A stretch of 64,000 nucleotides of DNA from assembly GCA_963813345.1 (NCBI GenBank), contig CAWEYR010000024.1, positions 124,001 through 188,000 of the forward strand, read 5' to 3'. The notes under the pieces were generated by a model. It searched no databases, had not been told where the DNA came from, and was given only the letters and a program-made list of their open reading frames with translations. Each line of letters begins with the position of its first letter. Position 1 is the first letter of the stretch. The position numbers and the translations under genes are program-made. Positions 9,486 through 18,983 of the stretch are shown here, one piece after another. Source of the stretch: CAWDDA01 sp963813345 (lineage in GTDB: Bacteria > Acidobacteriota > Blastocatellia > RBC074).

Positions 9486-10332
9486 CTACCTTCGGCTTTC
9501 AAACTGGCCCATCTTCCGAAACTTGGCATAACGAGCCGCCGATCGCTCTTCGACGGACATAGATTCAACCCGCCCGAGCGCTTCCTTTAGAAACCGCGTC
9601 AGTATGTTTGCGGTTTCATCCCAATCCGAATGCGCGCCTTCCGGCGGCTCCGGAATAATGTAATCAACCACGCCGAGCGACAGAAGATCTTTTGCCGTGA
9701 TCTTCAGACTCTCGGCAGCCTCGGCAGCCTTTGCCCGCATCCTTCCATAGAATCGCCGAGCATCCTTCAGGGGTGATCACCGAATAGACCGCGTTTTCGA
9801 GAATGTTCACCTCGTCTCCGAGTCCGATTGCGAGCGCGCCACCTGAGCCTCCCTCCCCGGTTATCGTCACGATGATTGGCGTTCGAATCCTCGCCATTTC
9901 GCGCAGATTGACGGCTATCGCTTCCGCCTGCCCCCGCTCCTCTGCATCGATACCGGGGTAGGCTCCTGGAGTATCGATAAACGAGAAGATCGGCCGGCCA
10001 AACTTTTCAGCGAGCTGCATCAGGCGGAGCGCCTTGCGGTAGCCATCGGGTTTCGGCATGCCAAAGTTCCGAGTCTGGCGCTCGCGCATATCTCGACCCT
10101 TCTGATGGGCGATCACCATCACTGGCCGTTCGTCTAAAAATGCAAAGCCTCCGATTAGCGCTGGATCATCACGGAATCGACGGTCGCCCTTGAGCTCGGT
10201 AAAGTCTGAAAAAATCCGCGGTACCAGATCGAGCGCATATGGCCTCCGATCGTGCCGGGCGAGCTGAACGCGCTCCATAGGTGTGATATTCGCTGGAACC
10301 GGTGAATCTGTCGTTTCGCCGTCTTGTGCCAT
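9486..10332 (-). CDS. accA: acetyl-CoA carboxylase carboxyltransferase alpha, frameshifted
   Basis: AccA forms the carboxyltransferase with AccD and moves the carboxyl group from biotin to acetyl-CoA, giving malonyl-CoA for fatty acid synthesis. Conserved segments are VQLARHDRRPYALDLV, FTELKGDRRFRDDPALIGG, FSFIDTPGAYPGIDAEERGQ and ITGEGGSGGALAIGLGDEV. One extra C in the run at 9734-9736 breaks the frame after AILWKDA; the second frame continues KAAEAAESLKITAKDLLSLG and ends normally. ATG 10332 shares its first base with the dnaE stop codon, so translation is probably coupled. Repaired length is about 281 residues. Confidence 0.95.
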
Positions 10333-13300
10333 TAGCTGTTTCCTGCCGTTTGCTGCGGACCCGCACCGGCCGCAGCCGGTGAGCCGGGTGCGGCCGTGAT
10401 GAGTTCGACCTGCCAACGCCCGCAGATAGCCTTCAGTTCCTTGATCAGCTCGTCTGATGGCGCCACTCGAAGATATTGATCCGGACGCACAAGGACCTTG
10501 AGGCCATTGCTCGTTTCTACTTCAATCAGAAGCTCGGCCTGGCCCCGGTTTGCCGTCGCTGTATCCCAAAGACGGGCGAGCGCGTCCTCTCCAATGTCTG
10601 CGTCCCGGCATTTGATTACTACGACACGTGATGCACGATACTGCGCATTTGCAGGTTTCATTACCTCGTTGGCAATCACGCTGGCAGAGCCGTCCTCGCC
10701 AAGCTCGAGCTTCCCTTTCACTACTATTGGAACTCCGTCTTCAAGGATCGAGCGGCACTTTGCAAACTGATCCGGCCAGCAAACCACTTTCACACCGCCA
10801 AACTGATCTTCGAGACGAAAGAGCGCAAAACGGTCCTTCTTTTTCGTGAGCCGCGACGAGAGGTCGGAGATCAACCCAGCCAGTACCACGATCTCACCGT
10901 GTTCGCGTTCACCGAGACTGCTCGAATCAGCAGTCACAATGCCGGCCAGCTGCGTCGCAAATTCCTCAAGCGGATGCCCGCTTACATACATTCCAATAGC
11001 TTCCTTCTCGAACGCCAGGAGCTCGCTCCGGCCCCAGGGAGCACAATCACCCGTTAACTCGCGGTCGGTCGCTGTTTCCACTGCGCCAAAGAGTCCGGAC
11101 TGTCCCGCCACACGATCGCGCTGAATTCGCGCACCATATTCAAGAGCTTTGTCGACTCCGTTCATGAGCAGGGCACGGTTGGGATGAATGCTGTCACAGG
11201 CGCCCGCCTTTATGAGCGACTCGAAAACCCGCTTGTTGAGGGCCCTCTGATCGACGCGCTCAGAGAGATCAAGAAATGTCCTGAAAGCGCCTCCGCGTTC
11301 TCTCGCTTCGATGATTCCTTGTACCGCGCCGGCACCAATACCTTTGATTGCCGCCAGCCCGAAGCGTATCGCCTTTCCATCCGGCGTGAATCCTTCATAG
11401 CTCGAATTGATGTCAGGAGGAAGCAGCTCGAGGCCAAGGACTTTCATCTCGCTTGCATAGCGAGCGACCTTGCCCGGCTTCTCACTCTCCGCCGTCAGGA
11501 CAGCCGAGTAGAAGTGCTCTGGATAGTGAGCTTTAAGATATGCCGTCTGATAAGCCAGGTAAGCATATGCAAAGGAGTGCGAACGGTTGAATCCGTAGTC
11601 GGCAAACTTGGCCATGAGCTCAAAAATAGCTCGTGCACGCTTTTCGGAGATCCCGTGCTCGATCGCACCTTTCACAAAACGCGCTTCATGTACGCGCATT
11701 TCGTCTACCTTTTTCTTGCCCATCGCACGCCGCATAAGGTCTGCCTCGCCCAGGCTAAAGCCGGCGAGCCGCTGCGCGAGGAGCATTATCTGCTCCTGGT
11801 AGACCAGAATCCCGTACGTACTCTCGAGAATCTCCTTCATCTGCGGAACAAGATACTCGACCTTCCGCTTACCGTGCCGCCGTTCGATGTAGTCGTCGAT
11901 CATCCCACCATCAATTGGTCCGGGGCGATAGAGTGCGTTCAATGCTGACAGGTCCTCAAGCCCTTCTGGCTTTAGTCGCCTGCAGATTTCAACCATTCCA
12001 GAGCTTTCGAACTGAAACACCGCATTCAGATTGCCTTCTGCAAACAGCTTCAACGTCTCGGAATCGTTCAACGGAATGCTCGCGAGATCTGGCCGCTTAA
12101 GACCGCCTCTTTCAATTGATTTGAGGCAGTCTTCGATGATCGTCAATGTGGTCAGCGCCAGGAAGTCCATCTTGAGCATTCCGGTCTTCTCAAGATCCGA
12201 CATGACGAATTGTGTGGTTATGTCGTCGTTGTGACTTCTGCATACCGGAACCAGTTCATAAATCGGCAGAGGAGAGATGACGACACCGGCGGCGTGAACA
12301 GAAGAATGTCTGGCACAGCCTTCGAGGCGCAGTGCAACATCAATCAGTTCTGAGACTTGCGGGTTGGACTGAATCTGCTTTCTCAGGTCTTCATTCTGAG
12401 CGATAGCGTCGGCGATTGAGACGTTTCGGCCACGTACCGGAGGAGGAATCATCTTGGCGACCTTTTCCACTTCGGCGTATGGCATGTCGAAAGCCCGGCC
12501 GACATCCTTGATTGCCTGACGCGAAGCCAGAGTGCCAAAGGTGACGATCTGGGCGACATTTTGCCGTCCGTATAGATCGCTCACGTAGTTGATCACCTCC
12601 TGACGCCCCCGAACGCAAAAGTCAATGTCGATATCGGGCATACTCACCCGTTCCGGGTTGAGAAATCGCTCGAAGAGCAACTCGTATTGCATTGGATCAA
12701 CGTCAGTTATCTTCAGGCAATAGGCAACCAGACTGCCTGCGGCTGACCCGCGGCCCGGCCCTACCGGAATGTCCCGAGTTCGCGCATGACGGATAAAGTC
12801 CCAGACGATGAGGAAGTAAGCCGCGTATCCCATCCGGACTATCGTGCTGATTTCATGATTCAGCCGGGATTCGTAATCCCCAAGCGGATACTTGAGTGAT
12901 CCCGCTGACTGCTGGTTACTCCAGACCTCGCGAAATCGCTCGTCGAAGCCGTCTCTCGTGACCTTCTGAAAATAACCTTCGACCGAGAAGCCCTCCGGCA
13001 CCGGAAAGAGTGGCATCTGATCCTGCTTCTTTGGAAACTCGAGATTGCATTTCTCGGCGATCTCAAGCGTTCGCAACAGAAACTCAGGTTCTTCTCCAAA
13101 CAGTTCCCACATCTCGCTTGCGGGTCGAAAGTAATAGCTTTGGGATTGATAAGTCAGCCTGTGAGGATCGCGAAGTGTCTTGCCCGTGCCTATGCAGAGC
13201 AGAGTATCGTGCGCCTTGTGATCGGCTGGGAGTAGATAGTGAACATCATTGGTCGCAACCAGCGGAATGCCGGTCTTTCGGGAAAGTTCTACCAGCGGTT

Positions 13301-13886
13301 TGCGAATTCGGTTTTGGCCTTCGAGGCCATGGTCCTGGATTTCAAGATAATAGTTCCCTTTTCCGAGAATCTGCTCGAACTCGAGGGCCTGCCTGGCGGC
13401 ATCGTCAAAACGATCGCGAAGCAGAAGATTTGACGGGACCCCGCTAAGACAGGCCGAGAGTCCTATCAATCCCTCTCCGTACTTCGACAGGATTTCTTTG
13501 TCAATTCGGGGCTTTCGCCAGAATCCCTCGAGATACGCAAGCGACGATAGCTTTACGAGGTTGCGGTATCCGGTAAAGTCCTTTGCCAGCAGGACGACAT
13601 GATTGTTAGCCTTCTCTCCGGGCGCCAGGCTCACCTCGCCACGGTCGTGCCTGCTTCCCCGGGCGATATAAGCCTCCATACCGATAATCGGCTTGACCCC
13701 CGCGTTGCGCATCTTGTCGTAAAAGGAAAGGGCGCCATAGAGGTTTCCGTGGTCAGTAATGGCAACCGCCGGCATTTTTAGAGCTGCTGCTCGCTCCGCC
13801 AAAGGAGCGATTCTTGTCGCACCGTCAAGAAGACTGAAATCGGTATGCAGATGTAAATGAATAAATTGCTTATTTGTTTTAAGCAT
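10332..13886 (-). CDS. dnaE: DNA polymerase III alpha subunit
   Basis: Replicative polymerase subunit. At 1184 residues it is full length and has no frameshift. The PHP domain opens with HLHLHTDFSLLDGA and includes AITDHGNLYG; the palm has the catalytic aspartates in SMPDIDIDFC; the fingers carry FNRSHSFAYAYLAYQTAYLK; tandem helix-hairpin-helix and an OB domain (DQFGGVKVVCW) follow. It is a DnaE1-type protein, with no PolC exonuclease insert. accA follows with a one-base overlap, the pairing often seen in bacteria. Upstream, the short gap to guaA holds a half-palindrome of the GTACGTTGTACCGCC family. Confidence 0.98.
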   Translation of the reverse strand: MLKTNKQFIHLHLHTDFSLLDGATRIAPLAERAAALKMPAVAITDHGNLYGALSFYDKMRNAGVKPIIGMEAYIARGSRHDRGEVSLAPGEKANNHVVLLAKDFTGYRNLVKLSSLAYLEGFWRKPRIDKEILSKYGEGLIGLSACLSGVPSNLLLRDRFDDAARQALEFEQILGKGNYYLEIQDHGLEGQNRIRKPLVELSRKTGIPLVATNDVHYLLPADHKAHDTLLCIGTGKTLRDPHRLTYQSQSYYFRPASEMWELFGEEPEFLLRTLEIAEKCNLEFPKKQDQMPLFPVPEGFSVEGYFQKVTRDGFDERFREVWSNQQSAGSLKYPLGDYESRLNHEISTIVRMGYAAYFLIVWDFIRHARTRDIPVGPGRGSAAGSLVAYCLKITDVDPMQYELLFERFLNPERVSMPDIDIDFCVRGRQEVINYVSDLYGRQNVAQIVTFGTLASRQAIKDVGRAFDMPYAEVEKVAKMIPPPVRGRNVSIADAIAQNEDLRKQIQSNPQVSELIDVALRLEGCARHSSVHAAGVVISPLPIYELVPVCRSHNDDITTQFVMSDLEKTGMLKMDFLALTTLTIIEDCLKSIERGGLKRPDLASIPLNDSETLKLFAEGNLNAVFQFESSGMVEICRRLKPEGLEDLSALNALYRPGPIDGGMIDDYIERRHGKRKVEYLVPQMKEILESTYGILVYQEQIMLLAQRLAGFSLGEADLMRRAMGKKKVDEMRVHEARFVKGAIEHGISEKRARAIFELMAKFADYGFNRSHSFAYAYLAYQTAYLKAHYPEHFYSAVLTAESEKPGKVARYASEMKVLGLELLPPDINSSYEGFTPDGKAIRFGLAAIKGIGAGAVQGIIEARERGGAFRTFLDLSERVDQRALNKRVFESLIKAGACDSIHPNRALLMNGVDKALEYGARIQRDRVAGQSGLFGAVETATDRELTGDCAPWGRSELLAFEKEAIGMYVSGHPLEEFATQLAGIVTADSSSLGEREHGEIVVLAGLISDLSSRLTKKKDRFALFRLEDQFGGVKVVCWPDQFAKCRSILEDGVPIVVKGKLELGEDGSASVIANEVMKPANAQYRASRVVVIKCRDADIGEDALARLWDTATANRGQAELLIEVETSNGLKVLVRPDQYLRVAPSDELIKELKAICGRWQVELITAAPGSPAAAGAGPQQTAGNS

Positions 13887-13984
13887 TCTCTTTGTTACTA
13901 TGCGAATACTTTAATCATAAGTGGATGATTAATAAGCATTTAAGCATCGGCGCTAGACCCGTCCGGAGGGTTCGCTTTTCACGG

Positions 13985-14011
13985 TTCCGCCTGAAGGCGG
14001 TACAACGTACC
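13985..14011. repeat. GTACGTTGTACCGCC-type half palindrome
   Basis: TTCCGCCTGAAGGCGGTACAACGTACC directly abuts the guaA stop codon. The internal CCGCCTGAAGGCGG forms a short hairpin. Related copies are at 18984-19104, 43191-43206, 57761-57785 and 63503-63587. Confidence 0.85.
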
Positions 14012-15553
14012 TTATTCCCATTCGATCGTGCCGGGGGGTTTCGAGCTGATGTCGTAGACGACGCGGTTGATCCCCTTGACCTCGCTGACTATCCGGCTCG
14101 AAATCCGGTCAAGAACATCATACGGCAATCGAGCCCAGTCGGCGGTCATCCCGTCTACGCTTTCCACGGCCCTGACAGCAATCACCCGTTCGTACGTTCG
14201 CTGGTCCCCCATGACTCCAACTGTCCTGACCGGCAAAAGGACGGCGAAGGACTGCCACAGCTTTTCGTAAAGACCCGCCCGGCGGATTTCCTCGTCGACA
14301 ATGCTGTCGGATTCCTGGAGCAAGCTGACCGAGTCGGCATCTACCGGACCTACGATTCGCACCGCCAGACCGGGACCTGGGAATGGCTGCCGCGAGATGA
14401 AGTCCTCGGGAACTCCGAGCTCCCTCCCGACCTGCCTGACTTCATCCTTAAAGAGCTCGCGCAACGGCTCGACGAGCCGTAGTTTCATGCGCTCAGGAAG
14501 GCCGCCGACGTTGTGATGGCTCTTGATGACGGCAGATGGGCCGCGAACCGACTGTGATTCGATGATGTCCGGATAAAGAGTTCCCTGAACAAGAAAGTCG
14601 ACGTTTCCGAGCCGATGGGATTCCTCATCGAAGACGTCAATAAAAGTCGATCCGATGATCTTCCGTTTCCGCTCAGGGTCGGCTTCGCCTCTGAGAGCGG
14701 CAAGAAAGCGCTCACCGGCGGCGATTCCCCTGACCCTGAGCCCGCTGAACCCACGAAATGATTCGAGGACCGCTTCAAACTCACCCTTGCGTAGCAATCC
14801 GTTGTCGATGAACAGGCAGGTCAGGCGGTCGCCGATGGCTCTCGATACGAGCGCGGCGGCAACGGTCGAATCAACTCCCCCGGAAAGGCCACAAACAGCA
14901 CTCGAGTCGCCGACCTGATCTCTGATTCGAGCCACGGCGGTTTCGACGAAAGAATGCGGTGTCCAGTCGCCGCGACAACCGCATATCCCCTTGACGAAGT
15001 TCTCGAGCACCTTTATACCCAGCGGCGTGTGAACCACCTCGGGATGAAACTGTATTCCGAAGATTCGTTGCTCGAGATTCTCGACAGCGCCCAGACAATT
15101 CCCCGTGAGAGCGGTGGTCTCAAACCCGGGAGGCCCTTCGACAACCTGGTCGCCGTGACTCATCCAAACCGGGAACTCAGCTGGCAGCCCGTCGAGCAAC
15201 GTGCTCTCCCCTATCCTCCGAACCTCGGCGAAGCCATACTCGCGCCTGTCAGACGGTTCGACCCTGCCCCCCCGAAAGTAGCTGATCAGCTGCAGACCGT
15301 AGCAGATTCCGAGAACTGGCACGCCGGGACTCAGGTACTCCGGCGAGCAATGAGGAGCGCCCTCGTCATAAACTGAGCTCGGGCCTCCTGACAGAATGAT
15401 CCCTTTGACATCGGTGTTCTCGAGCTTTTCCGGGGGCAGACTGAAGGGGTGGATTTCGCAATAGACGCCGAGCTCGCGCACGCGACGGGCAATCAGCTGC
15501 GTGTATTGAGAGCCAAAGTCGAGGATGATGATCGTCTCAAAGCCGCTGGACAC
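14012..15553 (-). CDS. guaA: GMP synthase (glutamine-hydrolysing)
   Basis: GuaA converts XMP to GMP with glutamine as nitrogen donor. The class I glutamine amidotransferase domain (about residues 8-200) has the nucleophile in VLGICYGLQ and the His-Glu pair in FGIQFHPEVVHT. The ATP-pyrophosphatase domain starts with the P-loop VCGLSGGVDSTVAAALV. The C-terminal dimerisation domain has RQPFPGPGLAVRI and ends KPPGTIEWE, the invariant GuaA ending. It is intact and 513 residues long. Confidence 0.98.
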   Translation of the reverse strand: MSSGFETIIILDFGSQYTQLIARRVRELGVYCEIHPFSLPPEKLENTDVKGIILSGGPSSVYDEGAPHCSPEYLSPGVPVLGICYGLQLISYFRGGRVEPSDRREYGFAEVRRIGESTLLDGLPAEFPVWMSHGDQVVEGPPGFETTALTGNCLGAVENLEQRIFGIQFHPEVVHTPLGIKVLENFVKGICGCRGDWTPHSFVETAVARIRDQVGDSSAVCGLSGGVDSTVAAALVSRAIGDRLTCLFIDNGLLRKGEFEAVLESFRGFSGLRVRGIAAGERFLAALRGEADPERKRKIIGSTFIDVFDEESHRLGNVDFLVQGTLYPDIIESQSVRGPSAVIKSHHNVGGLPERMKLRLVEPLRELFKDEVRQVGRELGVPEDFISRQPFPGPGLAVRIVGPVDADSVSLLQESDSIVDEEIRRAGLYEKLWQSFAVLLPVRTVGVMGDQRTYERVIAVRAVESVDGMTADWARLPYDVLDRISSRIVSEVKGINRVVYDISSKPPGTIEWE

Positions 15554-15652
15554 TTTAGCTCCTCAAAGCTGTTTTCTGTGTGAAGGAAGGAGAGTATACG
15601 TGAGGACAATCGATGCGAGCAAACGGGAGTCTTTCCCCTGGCCGTTCCTTTT

Positions 15653-16546
15653 CTAGCGTTCGATTGCCGGAGATGGTGATGCTTCATCTGAGGAACTCTC
15701 TGACTGCCGAAATCGGCCTGCCAGATTCCACGCCTTCATCACCGGACCGTGAAGAACATAGATACAGGCCAGAGCGAGAAGAACCCATCGCGAGTAGAAC
15801 CATATGCCGGCAACGAGAATCGAAAGAATTGGAAGAGTTACGAGCGGTTTATTGGAGATAAGCCCGACATCCTTGAAGCTCGCATACCGGATAGAACTCA
15901 CCATAAGAACGGCCAGACAGGATACGATGACCAGGATACCCCAGCTCAGCATCCGCGTCGCCTCGAGGTCATAACTCGCGACCGGATCGGGTATGAAATG
16001 CACGATCGATGCAACCAGGCCGGCAGCAGCAGGAATGGGCAGACCGACGAAGTATCGCTTATCAAGTTTGGGAGATGCTCCCGAAGCAAATCTTGGAGCG
16101 CGCGCGGTGACGTTGAATCTTGCCAGCCTCAAGGCGCCACATACAAGAAAGAAGAACGACACGCCCCAGGCAAGGCGCTGAAGCCCAGGCGTGGAGCCGT
16201 ATCCCCAGGTATAGGCAAGGACTGCGGGTGCAATTCCGAATGTGATGACGTCTGCGATGCTGTCCAGCTCGACGCCAAATTCACTTGTCGCGTTGGTCAT
16301 CCTTGCGATCCGGCCATCTAGTCCATCGAGAAGCCAGGCAAGGCCAATCGCCAGTGCAGCGTTATTGAACAAAACTCTGGAGCGCGCGATATCAGGGAGT
16401 TCCTGATAGGCCTGAAGCGAGTTCATGATCGCGTAGAAGCCGCAAAGTATATTGCCGATAGTGAACGCGCTCGGAATGATATAGATTCCGCGACGCAACC
16501 CCCGGCGAGGCGGATTCCCTTCAGGTGGTTTTGTCTCCGAACTCAT
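15653..16546 (-). CDS. pssA: CDP-diacylglycerol-serine O-phosphatidyltransferase
   Basis: Inner-membrane enzyme that makes phosphatidylserine. The CDP-alcohol phosphotransferase motif is complete: DGLDGRIAR, then G and two D residues in EFGVELDSIAD, fitting D-x2-D-G-x2-A-R-x8-G-x3-D-x3-D. Several hydrophobic helices flank it, starting with PSAFTIGNILCGFYAIM. The start at ATG 16546 has GGAAGG upstream; it is one base after the psd stop. The longer frame to 16585 overlaps psd. With psd it forms the PE synthesis pair. Confidence 0.95.
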   Translation of the reverse strand: MSSETKPPEGNPPRRGLRRGIYIIPSAFTIGNILCGFYAIMNSLQAYQELPDIARSRVLFNNAALAIGLAWLLDGLDGRIARMTNATSEFGVELDSIADVITFGIAPAVLAYTWGYGSTPGLQRLAWGVSFFFLVCGALRLARFNVTARAPRFASGASPKLDKRYFVGLPIPAAAGLVASIVHFIPDPVASYDLEATRMLSWGILVIVSCLAVLMVSSIRYASFKDVGLISNKPLVTLPILSILVAGIWFYSRWVLLALACIYVLHGPVMKAWNLAGRFRQSESSSDEASPSPAIER

Positions 16547-16547
16547 T

Positions 16548-17171
16548 TCATCCTTCCGCGACACGTCCGAGGATCGAAAGACCACCTCTCACACGATCTC
16601 CGACTCGAACGGTAAGCTCGACATTGTCCGGCATAATGACGTCAACCCGCGAACCGAATTTTATCAGACCCACTCGCTCGCCACTCGCCAGCTCGTTTCC
16701 GACGCCTTTCCAGAAAACTATGCGTCGTGCAATCAATCCGGCAATCTGTTTGAACACCACCCGAACCAAATGGTTCTCCATGGTGACTACATTCTGTTCG
16801 TTTTCAACCGAAGCTCGCTTGTCTGTCGCAATCATGAAGCGGCCTTCCCGATAATCAACTCCCGTGATCTTGCCTGAGATCGGGGCGCGGTTGACGTGGA
16901 CATCAAAGATTGAAAGGAAGATGCTCACGAGGACTTCACGATCTCCCAGCGGCTCTATGACTACAATCTTTCCATCTGCAGGTGCCAGGATGAGGTCATT
17001 GCCGTCAGGCGACACGCGCTCGGGATCACGAAAAAAGTAAGCAACAAATGCCGCAAGAAACGCGATCACACCGCTGACGATGATCAGCGGTTGAAAGAAA
17101 AGCCCGGCAATAAATGTGGCCGCCGCCAGCAGCAGAAGAGCAACCACAATTGGGATACCGTCTCTTACCAT
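16548..17171 (-). CDS. psd: phosphatidylserine decarboxylase
   Basis: Decarboxylates phosphatidylserine to phosphatidylethanolamine. Two N-terminal membrane helices (about residues 5-48) precede the catalytic core with FFRDPER, LAPADGKIV and FDVHVNRAPISG. Self-cleavage to the pyruvoyl form is expected at the Gly-Ser of IKFGSRVDV near the C-terminus. The 207-residue length matches the short PSD family found together with pssA. pssA follows with a one-base gap. Upstream lies a heptamer repeat block. Confidence 0.95.
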   Translation of the reverse strand: MVRDGIPIVVALLLLAAATFIAGLFFQPLIIVSGVIAFLAAFVAYFFRDPERVSPDGNDLILAPADGKIVVIEPLGDREVLVSIFLSIFDVHVNRAPISGKITGVDYREGRFMIATDKRASVENEQNVVTMENHLVRVVFKQIAGLIARRIVFWKGVGNELASGERVGLIKFGSRVDVIMPDNVELTVRVGDRVRGGLSILGRVAEG

Positions 17172-17180
17172 GATTCAATC

Positions 17181-17227
17181 GGTCAGTGGTCAGTGGTCAG
17201 TAGGTTTGAGTTCAAGCTTTAGCTTGC
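17181..17227. repeat. heptamer and GTTCAAGCTTTAGCTTGC repeat block
   Basis: Three GGTCAGT heptamers (17181-17201) are followed by TTGAGTTCAAGCTTTAGCTTGC (17206-17227). This looks like the left half of the composite palindrome seen complete at 61082-61226; the right half is decayed or missing. The remaining 17228-17393 shows no clear gene. Confidence 0.85.
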
Positions 17228-17393
17228 GATTGCATACTAAATTGGTGGCAGCTGGCTAAAACGTTAACTCAACATGCCACTGCCACTGATCGACACTTTC
17301 TTGCCTAACCAAAACGGGAACACGAATCCGTGTCCCCGTCGTATCTCATTAACAGTATCAGGACGCTTGCCGCTCGTCTACGCCATGCCCATT

Positions 17394-17636
17394 TCAGTGG
17401 CCGGCCGCAGTCGATTTGTACTTGCTCGCAATTGCTTCCATCCTGTCTTTCAAAGCCAGCTTCTTCTTTTTCAGAATAGTCTCTTCGAGCTGCTCATCCT
17501 CATTTGGATAGGATAAAGACGCCAGCTCATTCAACCTCGATTCATATCTGCGATGTTCGGATACCAGATCTCGGTACTGGTCGTCGTGATCAAGAAGGTA
17601 ATCCTTCAACGCAGCATCACCAGTCGGAATGCTCAT
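17394..17636 (-). CDS. YdcH-like DUF465 protein
   Basis: Small helical protein of 80 residues. Two helices with heptad spacing carry the family pattern: HDDQYRDLVSEHRRYESRLN then EDEQLEETILKKKKLALKDR and MEAIASKY. The real start is ATG 17636 with AAGGAGG eight bases upstream, not the longer open frame. Its role is unknown in the family. It stands alone between psd and rimI. Confidence 0.85.
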   Translation of the reverse strand: MSIPTGDAALKDYLLDHDDQYRDLVSEHRRYESRLNELASLSYPNEDEQLEETILKKKKLALKDRMEAIASKYKSTAAGH

Positions 17637-17751
17637 CGGCCTGTCCTCCTTAATTTTAACCTTGATATTTGGTCGCCAGGTGCGCAATTCATAAGGCGAT
17701 AAACTGAACTTATGAAGATATTAATACAGTCTTAAAGAGTCTTTCAAGCAG

Positions 17752-18426
17752 CTACCGTCCAGTCGAGCTTTCATTCATTTCAAGCATCATCGTCAATGCG
17801 TCGTCCTTTGGGTTGGCGTAGTAATCCTTTCGCCGACCAACTGTCTTGAATCCGAGCTTTTCATAGAGGCGCCTCGCTTCGCGATTGCCATCGCGAACCT
17901 CGAGAATGGCGGTTCGAGCGCCTCTTACTGAAGCCGCCTCCAGAGCCCTTTGCAGTAGCCTCTTTGCAATGCCTCGATTTCGAAACCGTGCATCAACCAC
18001 GACGTTGTCAACCTGCAATTCGTCTTCAACCACAATCCCCGAGACGACACCAACAATTTCTCCGTTTGCCTCTGCAAGTGCTGTCGATCGCGCTACCAGG
18101 ATGACTGCCCCTGGATCCGCGAGTGCTTTTTCGAAGCCAGCCGCGCCTCGCGAGCTGAGGCCGCAATCGGTCTCGAGTACGATCACCGCCTCGATCTCAG
18201 AGCGACCCATTTCGGCAATATCTGTAGTTTCGCTTGAAATCCCACTCTTCGCTGCCTTGATCTCTGCATCCGAAGGCTTGATGTAATAGGCCCTCAATCT
18301 GCCCTGCTCCGAATTGACATCCCTGCTCGGCTGCCAGTCGAGCAACCGACTCTGACAGAAAAGAAGCTGAAGGCACAAGTGACAAACCGATTGTCGTAGG
18401 TCTGACAGCGGCCGCGTGTGCGGCAA
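17752..18426 (-). CDS. rimI: ribosomal-protein alanine N-acetyltransferase RimI (open frame also holds the TsaB tail)
   Basis: GNAT acetyltransferase, by family the enzyme that acetylates ribosomal protein S18. The acetyl-CoA loop is VVVDARFRNRGIAKRLLQRA, followed by LEVRDGNREARRLYEKLGF and the C-terminal YYANPKDDALTM typical of RimI. The open frame extends upstream through LRAYYIKPSDAEIKAA, which is a typical TsaB C-terminus, with no stop between. Either rimI starts at ATG 18210 (no obvious ribosome binding site) or TsaB and RimI form one polypeptide once the frameshift near 18300-18320 is corrected. Confidence 0.88.
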   Translation of the reverse strand: MPHTRPLSDLRQSVCHLCLQLLFCQSRLLDWQPSRDVNSEQGRLRAYYIKPSDAEIKAAKSGISSETTDIAEMGRSEIEAVIVLETDCGLSSRGAAGFEKALADPGAVILVARSTALAEANGEIVGVVSGIVVEDELQVDNVVVDARFRNRGIAKRLLQRALEAASVRGARTAILEVRDGNREARRLYEKLGFKTVGRRKDYYANPKDDALTMMLEMNESSTGR

Positions 18427-18982
18427 GTATCACTTCTGAGTATTTCAGAGCACCTGATCCAGTGATCACGGCCGGTTGATCTATTAAGCTCTGGATCACG
18501 AAATCGACAACCACGTCGACGGGCGCCGATCCGTCGATGCCACTCGATTCGACGCCACCTTGCGGGTCAACAATTCGTACTCCGTAAAAGAGCTCGCCCT
18601 TGCCGGCTTCGAGGAGAACCATGATCTTGCCTGCAATCCCGAGCGAGAGTGCTACAGCGTCAAATGCTGTCACTCCGACGCTGGGCCGTTTGAGGGTTCG
18701 TGCCATGGATTCAATCGCTGACAGGCCAACGCGAAGTCCGGTAAAGCTTCCGGGACCCGTCACGGCAGCAAATCGATCAACATTCTCGGGTGCAAGATCC
18801 GCCGCATCGAAAAGCCTCTGGAGAGTGCTGAAGAGCGTTCTTGACACCTGGGCGGTCGTTTCAAAGTTGACCGACGCCACGATGTTTCCACGGCTTGAAA
18901 GAGCGGCGCTGGCTGCGGACGTAGACGTATCGAGCGCGAGAACGGTGCCGGTAAAGGTCGACTTGATGGTATCAGCAGACAT
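18197..18982 (-). CDS. tsaB: tRNA threonylcarbamoyladenosine protein TsaB, frameshifted at 3' end
   Basis: TsaB pairs with TsaD in making t6A37 in ANN-reading tRNAs. It is an actin-like ASKHA fold protein: VLALDTSTSAASAAL at the N-terminus and AAVTGPGSFTGLRVGLSA in the first lobe are diagnostic. After SVARLAAEQG the frame drifts; the family-typical ending LRAYYIKPSDAE lies one frame over (about 18255-18305), in frame with rimI. The start ATG 18982 lies against a large palindrome (18984-19104) that fills much of the space to mutS. Confidence 0.9.
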   Translation of the reverse strand: MSADTIKSTFTGTVLALDTSTSAASAALSSRGNIVASVNFETTAQVSRTLFSTLQRLFDAADLAPENVDRFAAVTGPGSFTGLRVGLSAIESMARTLKRPSVGVTAFDAVALSLGIAGKIMVLLEAGKGELFYGVRIVDPQGGVESSGIDGSAPVDVVVDFVIQSLIDQPAVITGSGALKYSEVILAAHAAAVRPTTIGLSLVPSASFLSESVARLAAEQGCQFGAGQIEGLLHQAFGCRDQGSEEWDFKRNYRYCRNGSL

Positions 18983-18983
18983 G

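Noticed and set aside
11184..11948. 254-residue plus-strand open frame in dnaE
   Set aside because: Antisense to an intact dnaE; composition has no domain features.
13892..14482. 196-residue plus-strand open frame over the guaA 3' end
   Set aside because: Shadow of guaA, whose frame is complete with all catalytic motifs.
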